Assembly (NCBI GenBank): GCA_016098155.1
Contig: JAAAJB010000604.1
Location: 1 to 20,830, forward strand
Origin: Actinomortierella ambigua
Taxonomy: Eukaryota > Mortierellomycota > Mortierellomycetes > Mortierellales > Mortierellaceae
Direction of reading: 5' to 3'
Length of the DNA: 20,830 nt
A program made the position numbers and the translations under genes. Of the stretch, positions 1-9,025 are shown piece by piece. How positions within the stretch are numbered: position 1 is the first letter of the stretch; every line of letters begins with the position of its first letter. The notes below the pieces were generated by a model. That model was not told the DNA's origin, searched no databases, and worked only from the letters and a program-made list of their open reading frames with translations.

Positions 1-87
1 TGCCTCCGGACGTTCTCGATAGAGTTACCATCAGCAAGAAGGGTTAAAGCACGCTTCTTTTGCTGATTAGATATCGGTTCGCTAGGC

Positions 88-110
88 ACGACACGCGTCG
101 CGTGTGTCGT
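88..110. repeat. Imperfect inverted repeat (10-bp arms)
   Basis: Arms 88-97 and 101-110 are reverse complements with one mismatch around a 3-base spacer. The sequence is CG-rich (acgacacgcg / cgtgtgtcgt). It is the first of three short palindromes in the left 370 bases. Function is unknown; it could be a hairpin or a dimeric protein-binding site. Confidence 0.6.
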
Positions 111-190
111 CGCGTCCCCTATACTTTCTAGGTACTACCGCGCCGCTCTGTTCGCGCCAAGCCTGCTAGCATTGACTTTGCTAGCCTGAC

Positions 191-214
191 GGATGACTCT
201 TGCATGAGTCATCC
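191..214. repeat. Perfect 9-bp inverted repeat with AP-1/Gcn4-like half sites
   Basis: ggatgactc (191-199) and gagtcatcc (206-214) are perfect reverse complements separated by six bases. Each arm contains TGACTC, the core recognised by Gcn4/AP-1-type bZIP factors. It lies about 30-45 bases upstream of a TATA-like box, so a role as a regulatory site is plausible but inferred. Confidence 0.6.
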
Positions 215-244
215 CTCAACGACCCTCCCGGTTCCGAGGACACA

Positions 245-252
245 TATAAATA
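245..252 (+). promoter_or_regulatory. TATA-like box of the left-end unit
   Basis: TATAAATA at 245-252 lies downstream of the TGACTC palindrome and upstream of a CA-rich leader. A second TATA-like string, TATAAAA, is at 309-315. Together they suggest a promoter reading rightward into the degenerate RING-like region. No transcript evidence is available. Confidence 0.4.
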
Positions 253-350
253 GGACCCTTCTACCACTTGCTAGCAATAACCTTTAGTACTCATAGCTTT
301 CTCCTTCATATAAAACACACACACACATCAAGATCGCTCTCGTAAGCCAA

Positions 351-370
351 TACGTGACTACGGTCACGTA
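351..370. repeat. Perfect 8-bp inverted repeat
   Basis: tacgtgac (351-358) and gtcacgta (363-370) are perfect reverse complements around a 4-base spacer. The arms contain ACGTGAC-type sequence reminiscent of bZIP/E-box sites. It sits just ahead of the first copy of the duplicated RING-like segment. Confidence 0.6.
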
Positions 371-384
371 ATACCCATGGCAGC

Positions 385-516
385 GCAGATGCTAGGCACA
401 TCGTAGAACGTCGCTCCTTTGGATCGCACCGCCACCGAGACTTTCCATGTATACTGCGAGGACTGCATCCTGCAGTGGCTGTGGGGCGGTCGCCGCTGCC
501 GTGTGTGCAGCTCCCC
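385..516 (+). repeat. Copy 1 of a ~135-bp duplicated RING-like segment
   Basis: This block matches 743-882 at a constant offset of 358 bases over most of its length, including a 20-base-plus identical core starting at 434/792. In frame it encodes H-x2-C-x2-C-x10-C-x2-C with the ILQWL signature typical of the second half of a RING finger. An in-frame TAG at 404-406 lies where copy 2 has a sense codon, so copy 1 is not open upstream. Confidence 0.65.
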
Positions 517-911
517 ACCCACGCCTAGTTTCAACGATCAGCAGCAGCACTCGACCTTCCTCACGAGCGATGACTGGGTTCGACTCAAGCACGGACCCCC
601 CATTGGCCATTCCTGACCTTCCTGGACAAAGCGCCCACAGTGGATCAGCTGCATCTCCATCGCAGCAAAGCTTGATTAATGGCTCTCAGGAGCAATCGCC
701 TCTCTTCAATCGCTCGTTAGTGACGGCGACACCCCCGCCGATGCAGATGCCAAACCCATCGCGGAACGTCGCTCCTGTGGGTCACGCCGCCACCGAGACT
801 TTCCATGTATACTGTAACGACTTCATTCAGCGCTGGTTGCGAGGCAGTCGTCGGTGCCTTCGGTGCCTTGTGTGCATCTCCCTGCCGCCAGTAATCCGTT
901 TCAGGGCATAG
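387..911 (+). pseudogene. Degenerate gene with two RING-finger-like half motifs
   Basis: Two related stretches encode ETFHVYC followed by a CxxC-type end (copy 1 around 434-512, copy 2 around 792-878). This resembles the H-x2-C-x2-C...WL...C-x2-C second half of RING E3 ligase domains. The two copies lie in different reading frames. Copy 1 is preceded by an in-frame stop (404-406). Copy 2 has lost one zinc ligand (Cys to Phe) and carries a 9-base insertion near the final Cys pair. The first Cys half of a RING is not visible in either copy. The stretch 447-911 is open (154 codons), with a Ser/Pro/Gln-rich segment between the motifs, but I see no proven start or introns. It is best read as a decayed gene or the cargo of a dead mobile element. 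The RING assignment is pattern-based and tentative. Confidence 0.35.
743..882 (+). repeat. Copy 2 of the duplicated RING-like segment
   Basis: This is the counterpart of 385-516. It keeps the FHVYC start, but the second Cys of that pair is Phe and the distal end reads CLRCLVC because of a small insertion. It is followed by a stop at about 909-911. Confidence 0.65.
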
Positions 912-1521
912 AGTTCTCTATGTGCACCTTGAGTCTGTCGGCGGTGTGTGGTTGTATTTTTATCTCTCATCAGTCGTTTCGTCCTTTTTTCTTGTACAAC
1001 TCTCACTCCAACTCCAACATGTATATTGCACTTTGTCTTTCTCGCACTTGTTCCTGTTCCCTTGTATCAAATCTTGTAAAAAAAATAAAAAAAATATTAT
1101 AAAGGGTGTGGATATCGAACCCCACCCACAAATGACTTTTGTCTTGTTTTTGGTGATCGGTCACAGCCAAGCGGAGATAGAGCTGAAAGCCATCCGTACC
1201 GTTCCCAGTATATTTGATATCCTTTACACGCGTGTGTGTGCGCTGCTGAATAGAAGAGAAGAAAGGGGGCCTCAAATTCGACCTCGCTGGGGATGGATTG
1301 GGGGAAGGGAAGAGAAGAGAGAGAGAGAGAGAGAGAAAGCATATAGAATTGTTGTACTTCCTCTTCTTTTGAATCTCCATCTCTGTTCTCATTGCAATAC
1401 AAAACACATCTCGCAAGGCAGCAATGTCACCTCTTCAACCAAGTAAAAACCCCTCCATGAATAGGAGAGGGTGGTACGGGCGAGGTAGCTTCTTTTGTCT
1501 AAACTGTAAAAAAAAAAAATA
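912..1521. other. Non-coding A/T-rich stretch with poly(A)-like end and GA microsatellite
   Basis: No credible gene was seen. A T-rich tract leads into an A-rich run containing AATAAA (1084-1089), which could be the 3' end of the left unit or the tail of a retroposed sequence. A (GA)10 microsatellite lies at 1317-1336 and an A12 tract at 1508-1519, directly before the monooxygenase relic. Confidence 0.5.
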
Positions 1522-1830
1522 GACGTTGTTATTGTCGGCACAGGTCTAGACGGCCTGACGCTCGCAGTGCTCCTTGAGGAACAAAGGGTCTACGTATGCG
1601 ATGCTCGAGTGCGCAGCAAAGGTTTTTCCGCTTGGGTTTGGGGAGGAGTGTCGGGGCAAACATTTTTACCCGTGTACGAACAGCTGGGCATCTACCAAGC
1701 AGTTTTAAAGATCTTCAAGCCGTCCAGGTTTGGTTTTGGCAAGAAAGAGCAGCGTAAGCAAGTTGGTCACGTTGACATGATCTGATACAGGTACCGGAAT
1801 GGCTATGAATGCTTGGTCGCCCTAAGGTAA
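1522..1830 (+). pseudogene. Truncated FAD-dependent monooxygenase relic
   Basis: The translation begins DVVIVGTGLDGLTLAVLLEE, a Rossmann beta-alpha-beta fold with the FAD-binding GxGxxG motif seen in UbiH/PheA-type aromatic hydroxylases and similar FAD monooxygenases. It continues to LPVYEQLGIYQ, matching the usual following segment of fungal family members. After an in-frame TGA (1783-1785) the same frame still reads RNGYECLVALR, which resembles the conserved GYE...ARP segment, and then meets TAA at 1828. No start codon precedes the Rossmann fold: the frame runs back into an A12 tract. Only about 100 of the usual 400 or so residues remain, with a compressed middle, so this is a dead 5' fragment. 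No intact copy is in the window. Confidence 0.7.
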
Positions 1831-2565
1831 TAGCTGCAATTGCAACTTTCCTCCTTCTCCCCTCTACGGTATGTATTTGCATTCACTGTCCCATGGCCCG
1901 TGTACCGCGACTATTATGGTAGCTAGGATGAACAGGAGGCTGTTTTTTTGAGGAAGAATGTGAGTCTATTTCATAGATATGTAGGTCTGATCTTGTCGCA
2001 CATCCTTCGCTCCGTAGGCCCCTGGGTGGTCGCCCTCTGATGATGAGAACCCTCATGGGTAGGAGTCTGAGTATAACAAGACCATTCAACATGCACACAT
2101 TTTGTCGAGTCATCTTGATCCCAAATCCAGCACCTAATTGTTCTTGCTTGATCTTCAGCTTCCAGCTTGCCAACTGGTCTAAGAGGCACTAGATAGAAGA
2201 GGCTATTCCGTGACATGCCGAGGATGTGTGGTATAAGGCAACAGTATGCATGAGGGCTGATTAACATTCCTTTGTGCAGGATCTCCCAACCTTCAAATTC
2301 AAATCAAAACCAAGCCTCGGGAAAGGTGCTTCGACGACAGGCTTTCTTTTATGTCCTTGAAAATAAAATGTTGCACTATTTTCTTTCCGCTGGTGCTTTC
2401 CAACGGTTCAAAAAAAAATCAATAGTGGTGTGAATTAGACATCTTTTTCATGTTTGTTGAACATAATTTCTCTTATACCTTGTTTTTTTTATTGGGTATT
2501 CAACGCGCAAATACAGTCAGCCCTACAACGTTGACGGAGACGTCGAGTACGACCCACATCATCAT
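1831..2565. other. Intergenic stretch, nothing recognised
   Basis: Short open frames on the minus strand (around 1883-2267) have no recognisable domain and no typical coding pattern. The right part is the 3' flank of the Crinkler gene, which ends at 2566. Confidence 0.5.
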
Positions 2566-4019
2566 CTATTTGTCAAGCTTGATGCGTTTGGATTGAGGAA
2601 TGCCATCTTGCATCCTACTGATATGCGACACAACGTACTTGAACACCTCCCTCACAGCAGCTCTCCATTCGTTGTCAGGGGCGGCCAAGTTCACCCTTGT
2701 TGGAATCTTTGAGGAATGAAACTTTGGAAAGTTGAACCCGCTGTCATCCAGCTTGTCAATGGTGCATTTTTGGAGGTACCAGTCGTAAGAATCTGTGACG
2801 ATCCCAAACGAGGTAACAGCAGCAGAGGCGGGGTTGTTCGCACCACAGTTGTTGTCTTCGCCGTCTTTCGTTCGCCGTTGCTTGCGATTGGATGAGACGG
2901 TGTCCAGTTGAAGAGCATTGATGGCAAGTCCAGTGCTGAATTCCCTATGGGGGAATGTGGTGACGGGAATCATCAGATCAGGATATGCCTTGGATCCGAT
3001 CCCGTAATCCAAGCGCCCAAACGCTCGTCGTCCAACCACGTCTTTTCCAATGGTGAGCTGGAGATCTGGAAAGAGCGTCACCGCGTTCTGAATAATGACT
3101 CGTGTAGAAACGCGAATCCATAGGGATACTGCCTGGTTCCGTGGATTCGACGACAGTTGCCAGCATCGTAAGCGCACTGTCGAGAGCTTTTGAGTACTTT
3201 GTAGGGGTGAATGGGGGATGTTGAACTTCTTCGACGGGGTCAAAGCCATGGATGCTATGACCATAGAGGCGGAACAAGTCGTCACTCGTCACCTCCAAAA
3301 ACGACTTTGGAGGATCTTCGAGGCGAAGAGTGAGGTTGGTGATGCCTTGCTGAATCAACGTCCTGAGAACGGCTCGAAGATCTTCGTCAGTCACGAAGTA
3401 GCCCTGTAAGCCTTTATACTCGTAGACCAATGACTGTGATCTGGCGCGGAGTGAAGGATTCTGCTCCCAGATGGCTTGACGAAGACGATCTAGTGTTGCG
3501 GTATTTGGCACGGTTCTCCATTTGGTTGTAGTGATGGTGATGCCTTTGACCGTGACCATGAATTCCGTCGATTCCTCAGAACGTCCAAGCCCTAGAACGG
3601 TACACATGAAAAGCCAGTTGAATCTTTGGATGAAAGAAAGAGCGTTCATAGATGTATCAGTGGTAGGAAGCAAAAAAAGTACCTGTAGAAGGCTCACTTG
3701 GGCGTTGCACAAGGATGTGGATTGTGTCCTCGAGCAAGTCGGCGCTGAAGACCTTGGACATCGTACTTGTGACTCTGAGTTTCGACTTGTCAGACACCTG
3801 ATCAAGCAGGACTGGCGCGTCGTTGTCATCGTCGTCTGCCAAGGCGACTTTCCATAGGCTGAGGTTGTTGGCGTCGATACGGCGGAAATCTTTGGGTTTG
3901 GCGGCCTTGATGAGGTCCCTCAATTCTATAGTTGACTGCGCCGAATCGATTTCCACAGCGAAAGCTGAGGAGGGTGAATGGCCATCGACCAGACAAATCA
4001 ATGTTAACAGGGTGGGCAT
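2566..4019 (-). pseudogene. Crinkler (CRN) family protein, two exons, apparently frameshifted
   Basis: Exon 1 is 4019-3683, a 91-bp GT-AG intron is 3682-3592, and exon 2 is 3591-2566. The N-terminus starts MPTLLTLICLVDG, has a SLWKV segment near residues 54-58, and ends in DTIHILVQRP near 99-107. This is the ubiquitin-like CRN header with its HVLV-P-type boundary. CRN proteins are host-directed or inter-organism effectors in oomycetes and fungi, usually acting in the nucleus of the target cell. The C-terminal part (IIQNAVTLFPDLQL ... LDY ... FGIVTDSYDWYL) resembles the restriction-endonuclease-like domain of fungal CRNs. The reading frame shifts by one base between about 3125 and 3095: conserved-looking text continues in the other frame, and summed exon length is 3n+1, with no room for an intron. 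The expected ExK after LDY reads VTTFPHREF here. It may be a pseudogene, or the shift may be a sequencing error. Confidence 0.75.
3592..3682 (-). other. Intron of the Crinkler gene
   Basis: Donor G|GTACTT follows the CRN header and acceptor TTCTAG|GG precedes the second exon. Splicing restores a GGG codon and keeps the frame. An unspliced reading stops soon after the donor. Confidence 0.75.
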
Positions 4020-5311
4020 TGTGTCAAGATGTTGCTTGGAGTGACGAGAGATGTTGATTTGGAATGGGGTAATGGAGAGATGATTTGGACGGACGAAGAG
4101 ATGGTGGGTGTGGGTTGCAACGAACGCAAGGATAAAAAACGTCTCCCGTGAGAAGCTTTTTGCTCGGACCTTTTCCCACCCTCTAATTCTGTCATTTTTG
4201 ATGTGTTTGATTGGAACGATGATGAGGGCTGGTGCGCAAGCGTTGTCGTTTGAAAGAGGCATCGCCATCAAAGCCCTTACGTTCACCATACTCTTCGTTG
4301 TCTTCAGGGTGTCCGCTTCGCCCGTATATGTCGACGGCTCGCTTTGATAGACTGGACCATCCATGGCACCTAACGGTGAACAAAGTCTTTGAAGTATGAG
4401 AAGCGGGGTGACCCAAGGTGAGAATTGGCCTCAGGTGGAGCAACCTACTCAACAGCCAATTCTTCTTGCCAGTCATGGGATCCATAGGCACGAACAACGC
4501 CATGCCATGCCTTTTTTATTTTTATTTTTAGCAGCCTCAGCTTCAGCCAACAGGTCACGATCAACGGCCGGGTCAACCATGTGAGGTGCCGAGGCCGAAG
4601 AGATAAGAGGGGCCTTGCATGGTAAATTGGCGAACTAGAAGATGGTGGAGCTCGCCTTATCGGCGAGACTACGTGCGAACGGCCTGCCAGAATAGACGGG
4701 ACCGTGGCCATGAAAGTATCTGGCGCAGAGCGGGTCTGGACTCTGAAGGTCTATGAAAGAGTCGAGTCGGATAGACGGGGGAGAATAGTCCATGCCCACC
4801 ATAGGGTGGCAGGGATTCTCAAGGACTTCTTCTCGTCCGCAGAAAGAGGTGACAAGAAGAAGGTTTCGTGAGAGAACATTTGGGAATGCCGTCGTTTGTC
4901 GAGCCACAGGTGCAGGTTTGAACATGATGGTCGCATGGAGGGTATACAAAAGACTCGTTCTGCTGAACAAGCGCTATATCAAAAGACCCTTTGGATCGTT
5001 GTTACTGGGAACGAAGGACCCGAACCTCTCCCAGGAGGGAATGGAGGGCTTCCTGTGCATCTGCCCACCCCAGGACCATCTTGGCGAGAGGGGCTAGTAT
5101 CGGAGTATCTTCTGACATGGGGGTAGATAGGACAAAGCTGAGAAAAAGAGGGACTCGCGGAAATGTTCCAGCGAAGAGATCGAAGTCTTACACTTTCTTT
5201 CCTTTTAGCTAGCGAGGGGTTGCTAGGAAAAATGGGGGGTATAGTTCCCGAGTGTATTGGAAGAAATATAAAATGTACAATGGTGGACTAGTCGTATTCG
5301 AAGCCCCTTTT

Positions 5312-5316
<5 letters not shown>
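4020..5316. other. 1.3-kb intergenic region between the CRN gene and CRAL-TRIO gene A
   Basis: It contains the CRN promoter side (left) and the 3' flank of the CRAL-TRIO gene (right). Open frames of up to about 110 codons on both strands (for example 4635-4970 minus and 4792-5097 plus) overlap each other and show no known domain. No RNA gene was recognised. Confidence 0.5.

Positions 5317-5370
<54 letters not shown>
5317..5370. repeat. (CT)27 microsatellite touching a stop codon
   Basis: Twenty-seven uninterrupted CT units (GA on the sense strand of the adjacent gene). The TAG stop of the minus-strand CRAL-TRIO gene occupies 5369-5371, so the first repeat unit supplies two bases of the stop. 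The rest of the array is 3' UTR or flank. Confidence 0.95.
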
Positions 5371-5371
<1 letters not shown>

Positions 5372-6864
5372 GTTGTTGTAGACCCAGTGAACGGATCCAT
5401 CGGGCAGAGCCACAGGAGGCGTGCTGCGGTGGAAAAAGTTGCGGGCGCGCACATAGGGGTCCATCTTGAAGAACGCGACGCGAATTTCTTTGCACACCTG
5501 GTTGCGCTCCTCTTCAATCTCCGCCTCGGTGCGGGGCGTTGTCGCCTTGTCTGTGCCGACATTGATCCACTCGCGCGTCAGCTCCTCAAACCGCCACATG
5601 AGTGCCTTCCACTCGCCGACCAGCCTCTCCTTGGTCTCTGTGTCCTCCATGCACTTGTTCTCGCCAGGGGTCGCATGGATGTACTCGTACTTGTACTTGT
5701 CCAAGCCGCCCTTGTACCTGTCGATCAGCTTGTTGGCGTCAATGTGTTGTGTCAGTTCAGCATCGCTACGAGTGAACACAACCTTGGCTGCAACGACAGG
5801 GTCCAACAGCGGCTGGATCACTTTCCACACACCCCAGAAGATGAACGGGGCGCCATGGATAATGATGCGGCCCAGGGACTCGGGGTAGTAGGCCTCAAAG
5901 ATCTGGATCAGGTACTTGACCATGTGCAGATCCATGTTAGCCAGCGAGAAGCCTGTCAAGTCAAAGACCAGGCACACCGTCTCGACGGGGGGCTGAAGAA
6001 GGACACGGCCAGCCTCCATGACGTACACTGCCAGGCGCTCCAGAGTCTTTGGGGGCTGGTCACCAGCCTTGTGAAGCCTCACATTCAAGTATCTATGTAT
6101 TAGGATGGAGGTAACCAGAGTGAATATTCGCTGTCAGCCCAAAAGAAAAAAAAAAAGGAGAGAGAGAGACAGAGAATTTTGCTCATCCCCCTTGCCGAAA
6201 GTAAACCTTCTTTTTCTCAATTGCACTTGATTTCCCCCTACAATCACCAGAACCACCCTGGTTTTACTTACGCAACGATACGGTTCTCCTTGTCGGTGCC
6301 ATGGACGAAAAACTTGCCCATCTCCAGGTTCTTGAGCAGCTTTGGGTTCTTCTCGTCGAGCTCTATGTCTGTCGAATACTTGATACTAGGCACATCCTCG
6401 TCCAGGCGCCACTTGAAGGCCTTGAACATCATGTTGAGCGCATTGACGGCATTCCACTTGCGAGCACGGACAAAGCGGAGCACCAGCGAGTCCGGGTGAT
6501 CGCCCATCACATTGTCCCAGAGGATGGGTCGCAGCTTCTCGACGGACAGGCCCAGGTCTGCCAGCGACACCTTGGCCATGCCAGCCTTGCCGGCGGCCTC
6601 GGCATCCCTCTTGGCCTGTTCGGCCTTGTTGCCACTAAAGAAGCCGGCCTTGGCTGCTGCCTGTACCGTCGGGGCCTGCGATCCCGTGGCGCTCTGGGCA
6701 TCCTTCAGGACATCGTTCATCAGATCCTGGGGCACGTAGCACTCGCCCGAGTCGGCGACCTCAAAGATGAAGGACCACATCTCCTTGAGCACCTTCTTTT
6801 GCTCGCCGTTGAGGTTCCAGTAGTGGCCAGTACCGGGAGGAGTTGCGTGTTCGCCAGCCTTCAT
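5369..6864 (-). CDS. CRAL-TRIO (Sec14/CSR1-like) lipid-transfer protein, copy A
   Basis: Exons are 6864-6272 and 6092-5369, with one 179-bp intron (6271-6093, GTAAGT...ATAG), giving 438 residues. Residues 110-160 form the CRAL-TRIO N helical region (GDHPDSLVLRFVRARKW at 121-137). The Sec14 lipid-binding fold spans about 182-330, with LVFDLTGFSLANMD near 239-252, FEAYYPESLGRIIIHGAP near 263-280 and FWGVWKVIQPLLDP following. The tail YKYEYIHATPGEN ... LTREWI is typical of the fungal CSR1 (Sfh2) subgroup. Such proteins bind or exchange phosphatidylinositol and other lipids, linking lipid metabolism to vesicle traffic at Golgi, endosome or lipid-droplet membranes. An Ala/Lys-rich linker (60-98) separates the N-terminus. 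The start is the first Met in frame. A TATA box lies about 140 bp upstream. The stop abuts a (CT)27 array. It is a clear paralogue of the gene at 9026-10746; exact ligand unknown. Confidence 0.92.
6093..6271 (-). other. Intron of CRAL-TRIO gene A
   Basis: Phase-2 GT-AG intron splitting an Ala codon just before YLNV. The donor is GTAAGT and the end reads CTAATACATAG. The paralogue has its intron at exactly the same codon and phase. Confidence 0.9.
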
Positions 6865-7003
6865 GTTGGATTGGTTGCGATGGATGTGGTTGGTGGGGAG
6901 TTGTTTTTTTTTTTTTGGGTCGGTGTGAGGTGGGAGAAGTGTTTGAGGGAAAAGGCTGGAGAGAGAGAAGGTGAAAAGAGCAAGTATGAATGCAATGACT
7001 GGT

Positions 7004-7012
7004 CTTTATATA
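7004..7012 (-). promoter_or_regulatory. TATA box of CRAL-TRIO gene A
   Basis: On the minus strand this reads TATATAAAG, about 140 bases upstream of the ATG at 6864. The paralogous gene B has TATAAAAG at a similar distance (about 131-138 bases) from its ATG, which supports both calls. Confidence 0.6.
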
Positions 7013-7047
7013 CTTTTGGAGAAGGAAGTGGGGTGGGTGTTGAGGAA

Positions 7048-7050
<3 letters not shown>

Positions 7051-7078
<28 letters not shown>
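7051..7078. repeat. (GA)14 microsatellite
   Basis: Fourteen GA units just upstream of the TATA box of CRAL-TRIO gene A (CT on its sense strand). CT tracts are common in fungal promoters, but no function can be read from sequence alone. Confidence 0.9.
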
Positions 7079-7087
<9 letters not shown>

Positions 7088-9025
7088 CCCTGTGATCCGT
7101 TGGAGACGTAGAGCCGAACTCTATATGGTCTCCACTGTGCAATGGCCCCCAAGCGGACATTATATTTGTGGTGTGGAGATACAAGGGACATAACATGTGG
7201 ACCTCCCTTCCCCTCTTTTGTGTGCATTGTTTTTGTTGAGAGAATTATGTCTGTTTTGTTTTGCTCGTGGGTGGTTCACCTGCGAATGTACAGTGCAGTG
7301 GGTAATAAACGTGTATATGTGTCAATATTGCCCCTTTTCCCCCAACGCCAAGCAAGCCGAAATAAGGATTGTGTAAGTTTGCATGGAGGCGGCCCCTTTA
7401 TCATCAAGATGGATTAGTGGGTGGATGGTCCTTCCTCTTCCCTCCCCAATAAACTTCCATTCTCAATCAGCGATGCAACGACTGATGTCTTGCCATGCTA
7501 CCATGCTCTGCCCATCATTTCCGCGGGTGGGTGAGGAAGAAGGTCCTTTTCCTTTGCATATGAAAGGGAGAGCACGCCGAGGAGATATATGCTTGGGTGT
7601 CCACCCATTATTTCTGTTTCAACCTTTGCTACGAGAAGAGAGAGGGAGAGAGGGGGGAGGGAGAGAGTGTGTGTGTTCGTGTGTTACGCTCTTACAGTGG
7701 TGGTGCTTACAAACAAAGGGGAATGAAAAAACAGTATCGTCACGATCCGCACGGATATTGGCACTTTCACGTTGGTCCTTCACAAGGAAAGCAAGTAGCC
7801 TTCCCTCTTGCACAAACGTTTTGGGAGCCGAATCCCCTCTCTGCTGCATCCCATCCAGAGGCACACTTGGGGGGGGGAGGAAGAGGGAAGTGGAGGATGT
7901 ACATCGTATGTATGTGGCGAGAGGCGGCCGAGAAAGAGATGTTGGCCATGGCGGTGGTGGTAGACTTGGCGGTGGTGGTAGTGGTGAACACGATGGGATG
8001 GTGGGGGAGAGAGCGAGCCCTCTCAAACGCGCTTGAACCGACGTTCCCTCGCTCCTCTCCACATGAAAATCGACTCGAAGATTGTCCACCTTTCTTGCTA
8101 CCCGAATATGCTCTCATAAACCTTATTGTCTCTCTAGAGCACTTTTCTCTCTCTCACTCTCTTTTCTCATACACACACCTCCTTGCTGCTGGTGAAAGAG
8201 TCCAAGCATGAGGCAGCTCTCTTGCTTCCATCTCTGCCACACTACCTGCTTGTCTTCCCGACGACGCATTTTCTCGGGTTGGCTGAGTGTCCACCACACT
8301 CCCAGCATTCACATATTCACACGCGTGCTCTCTATAGCTCCTTCCTCTGCAAGGTACCTACCAAACACGCCAAGAAGGCGGACACATCACATTCCCAGAG
8401 TCATCCAACTGAACATGTCGTTGCTAACAAAACAATTTAAGTTGATGGATTTGTGTCACGGTGCTTCTTACCGTGTCGCTAGAAGTGAGGTGAAAAAACG
8501 TTGAGATAGTTGAGGTATAGAACAACAAGCTCTTTTTGGGGAGAGACAAACATGTACCGCGTGAGCACATCATTGTCTCCACATTCTTTGGTAGGAGCGC
8601 ATCGCCATATTCACAAACACCTTCGGCTCCCTCGTACCCTTCGTTGGGGGGGGGACACCAGCAGCCGTCCCTTGCGATGCTAAATTGCTTTGTTCAGTAC
8701 GTACTGTACTCAAATCCATTCAATTTTCACACCGCCTCCCCCACTTCTCCACATTTGACCCGCAACATTGGTAACAACAAACCCCCTTCCCCAAACCGAG
8801 TGGTCTAGCACAAAAATAAATCCAAGCGCTTGAGTCGGCTCAAGTTTGTGTCTCTGTACCTATTACCTATTTCCTTTTGCCGCAAAACATACATACTTGC
8901 AGCTACAAGGACTAAGAGATAGGAAAACGCGTCTGCTAGAAAACATGCTATCCTACCGCATTCCAGTTCACCTACGATGAAACACAATGAGATGGGGTAT
9001 TTATAATATACACAAAAAACAAGTT
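7079..9025. other. 1.95-kb region between the CRAL-TRIO paralogues, no gene recognised
   Basis: It contains upstream DNA of gene A and downstream DNA of gene B. Long but low-complexity open frames (7383-8036 and 7597-8211 plus, 7619-8089 minus) are rich in Gly/Arg/Glu or Pro/Ser because of GGA/CCT-type tracts, overlap in several frames and show no domain. An uncharacterised short gene cannot be excluded. Confidence 0.5.

Noticed and set aside
1098..1200. tRNA-like B-box (ggttcgatatcc on the minus strand)
   Set aside because: The surrounding sequence does not fold into a convincing acceptor, D or anticodon arm, and the T-stem pairing is poor. A tRNAscan run would decide; a chance or degenerate SINE-like match is more likely.
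3079..3140. A short intron (GTATCC...TTCAG, 42 bp) to repair the Crinkler frame
   Set aside because: Its length is a multiple of three, so removal would not change the reading frame. It is also shorter than other introns in the window and would delete conserved-looking residues.
4635..5097. Overlapping ~110-codon open frames on both strands between the CRN and CRAL-TRIO genes
   Set aside because: No domain, no homologue recognised, and both strands are open at the same place, which suggests chance frames in GC-richer DNA.
5209..5562. Open frame with a long Arg-Glu repeat on the minus strand
   Set aside because: It is the (CT)27 microsatellite read in another frame, overlapping the C-terminal end of CRAL-TRIO gene A.
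5252..7095. Long plus-strand open frames opposite the CRAL-TRIO exons (5252-6103, 6301-7095)
   Set aside because: They are antisense shadows of a clearly conserved minus-strand gene with matching splice sites.
7383..8211. Open frames of 200+ codons in the inter-paralogue region
   Set aside because: Low-complexity GGA/CCT composition keeps several frames open at once; no motif or intron structure supports a gene.
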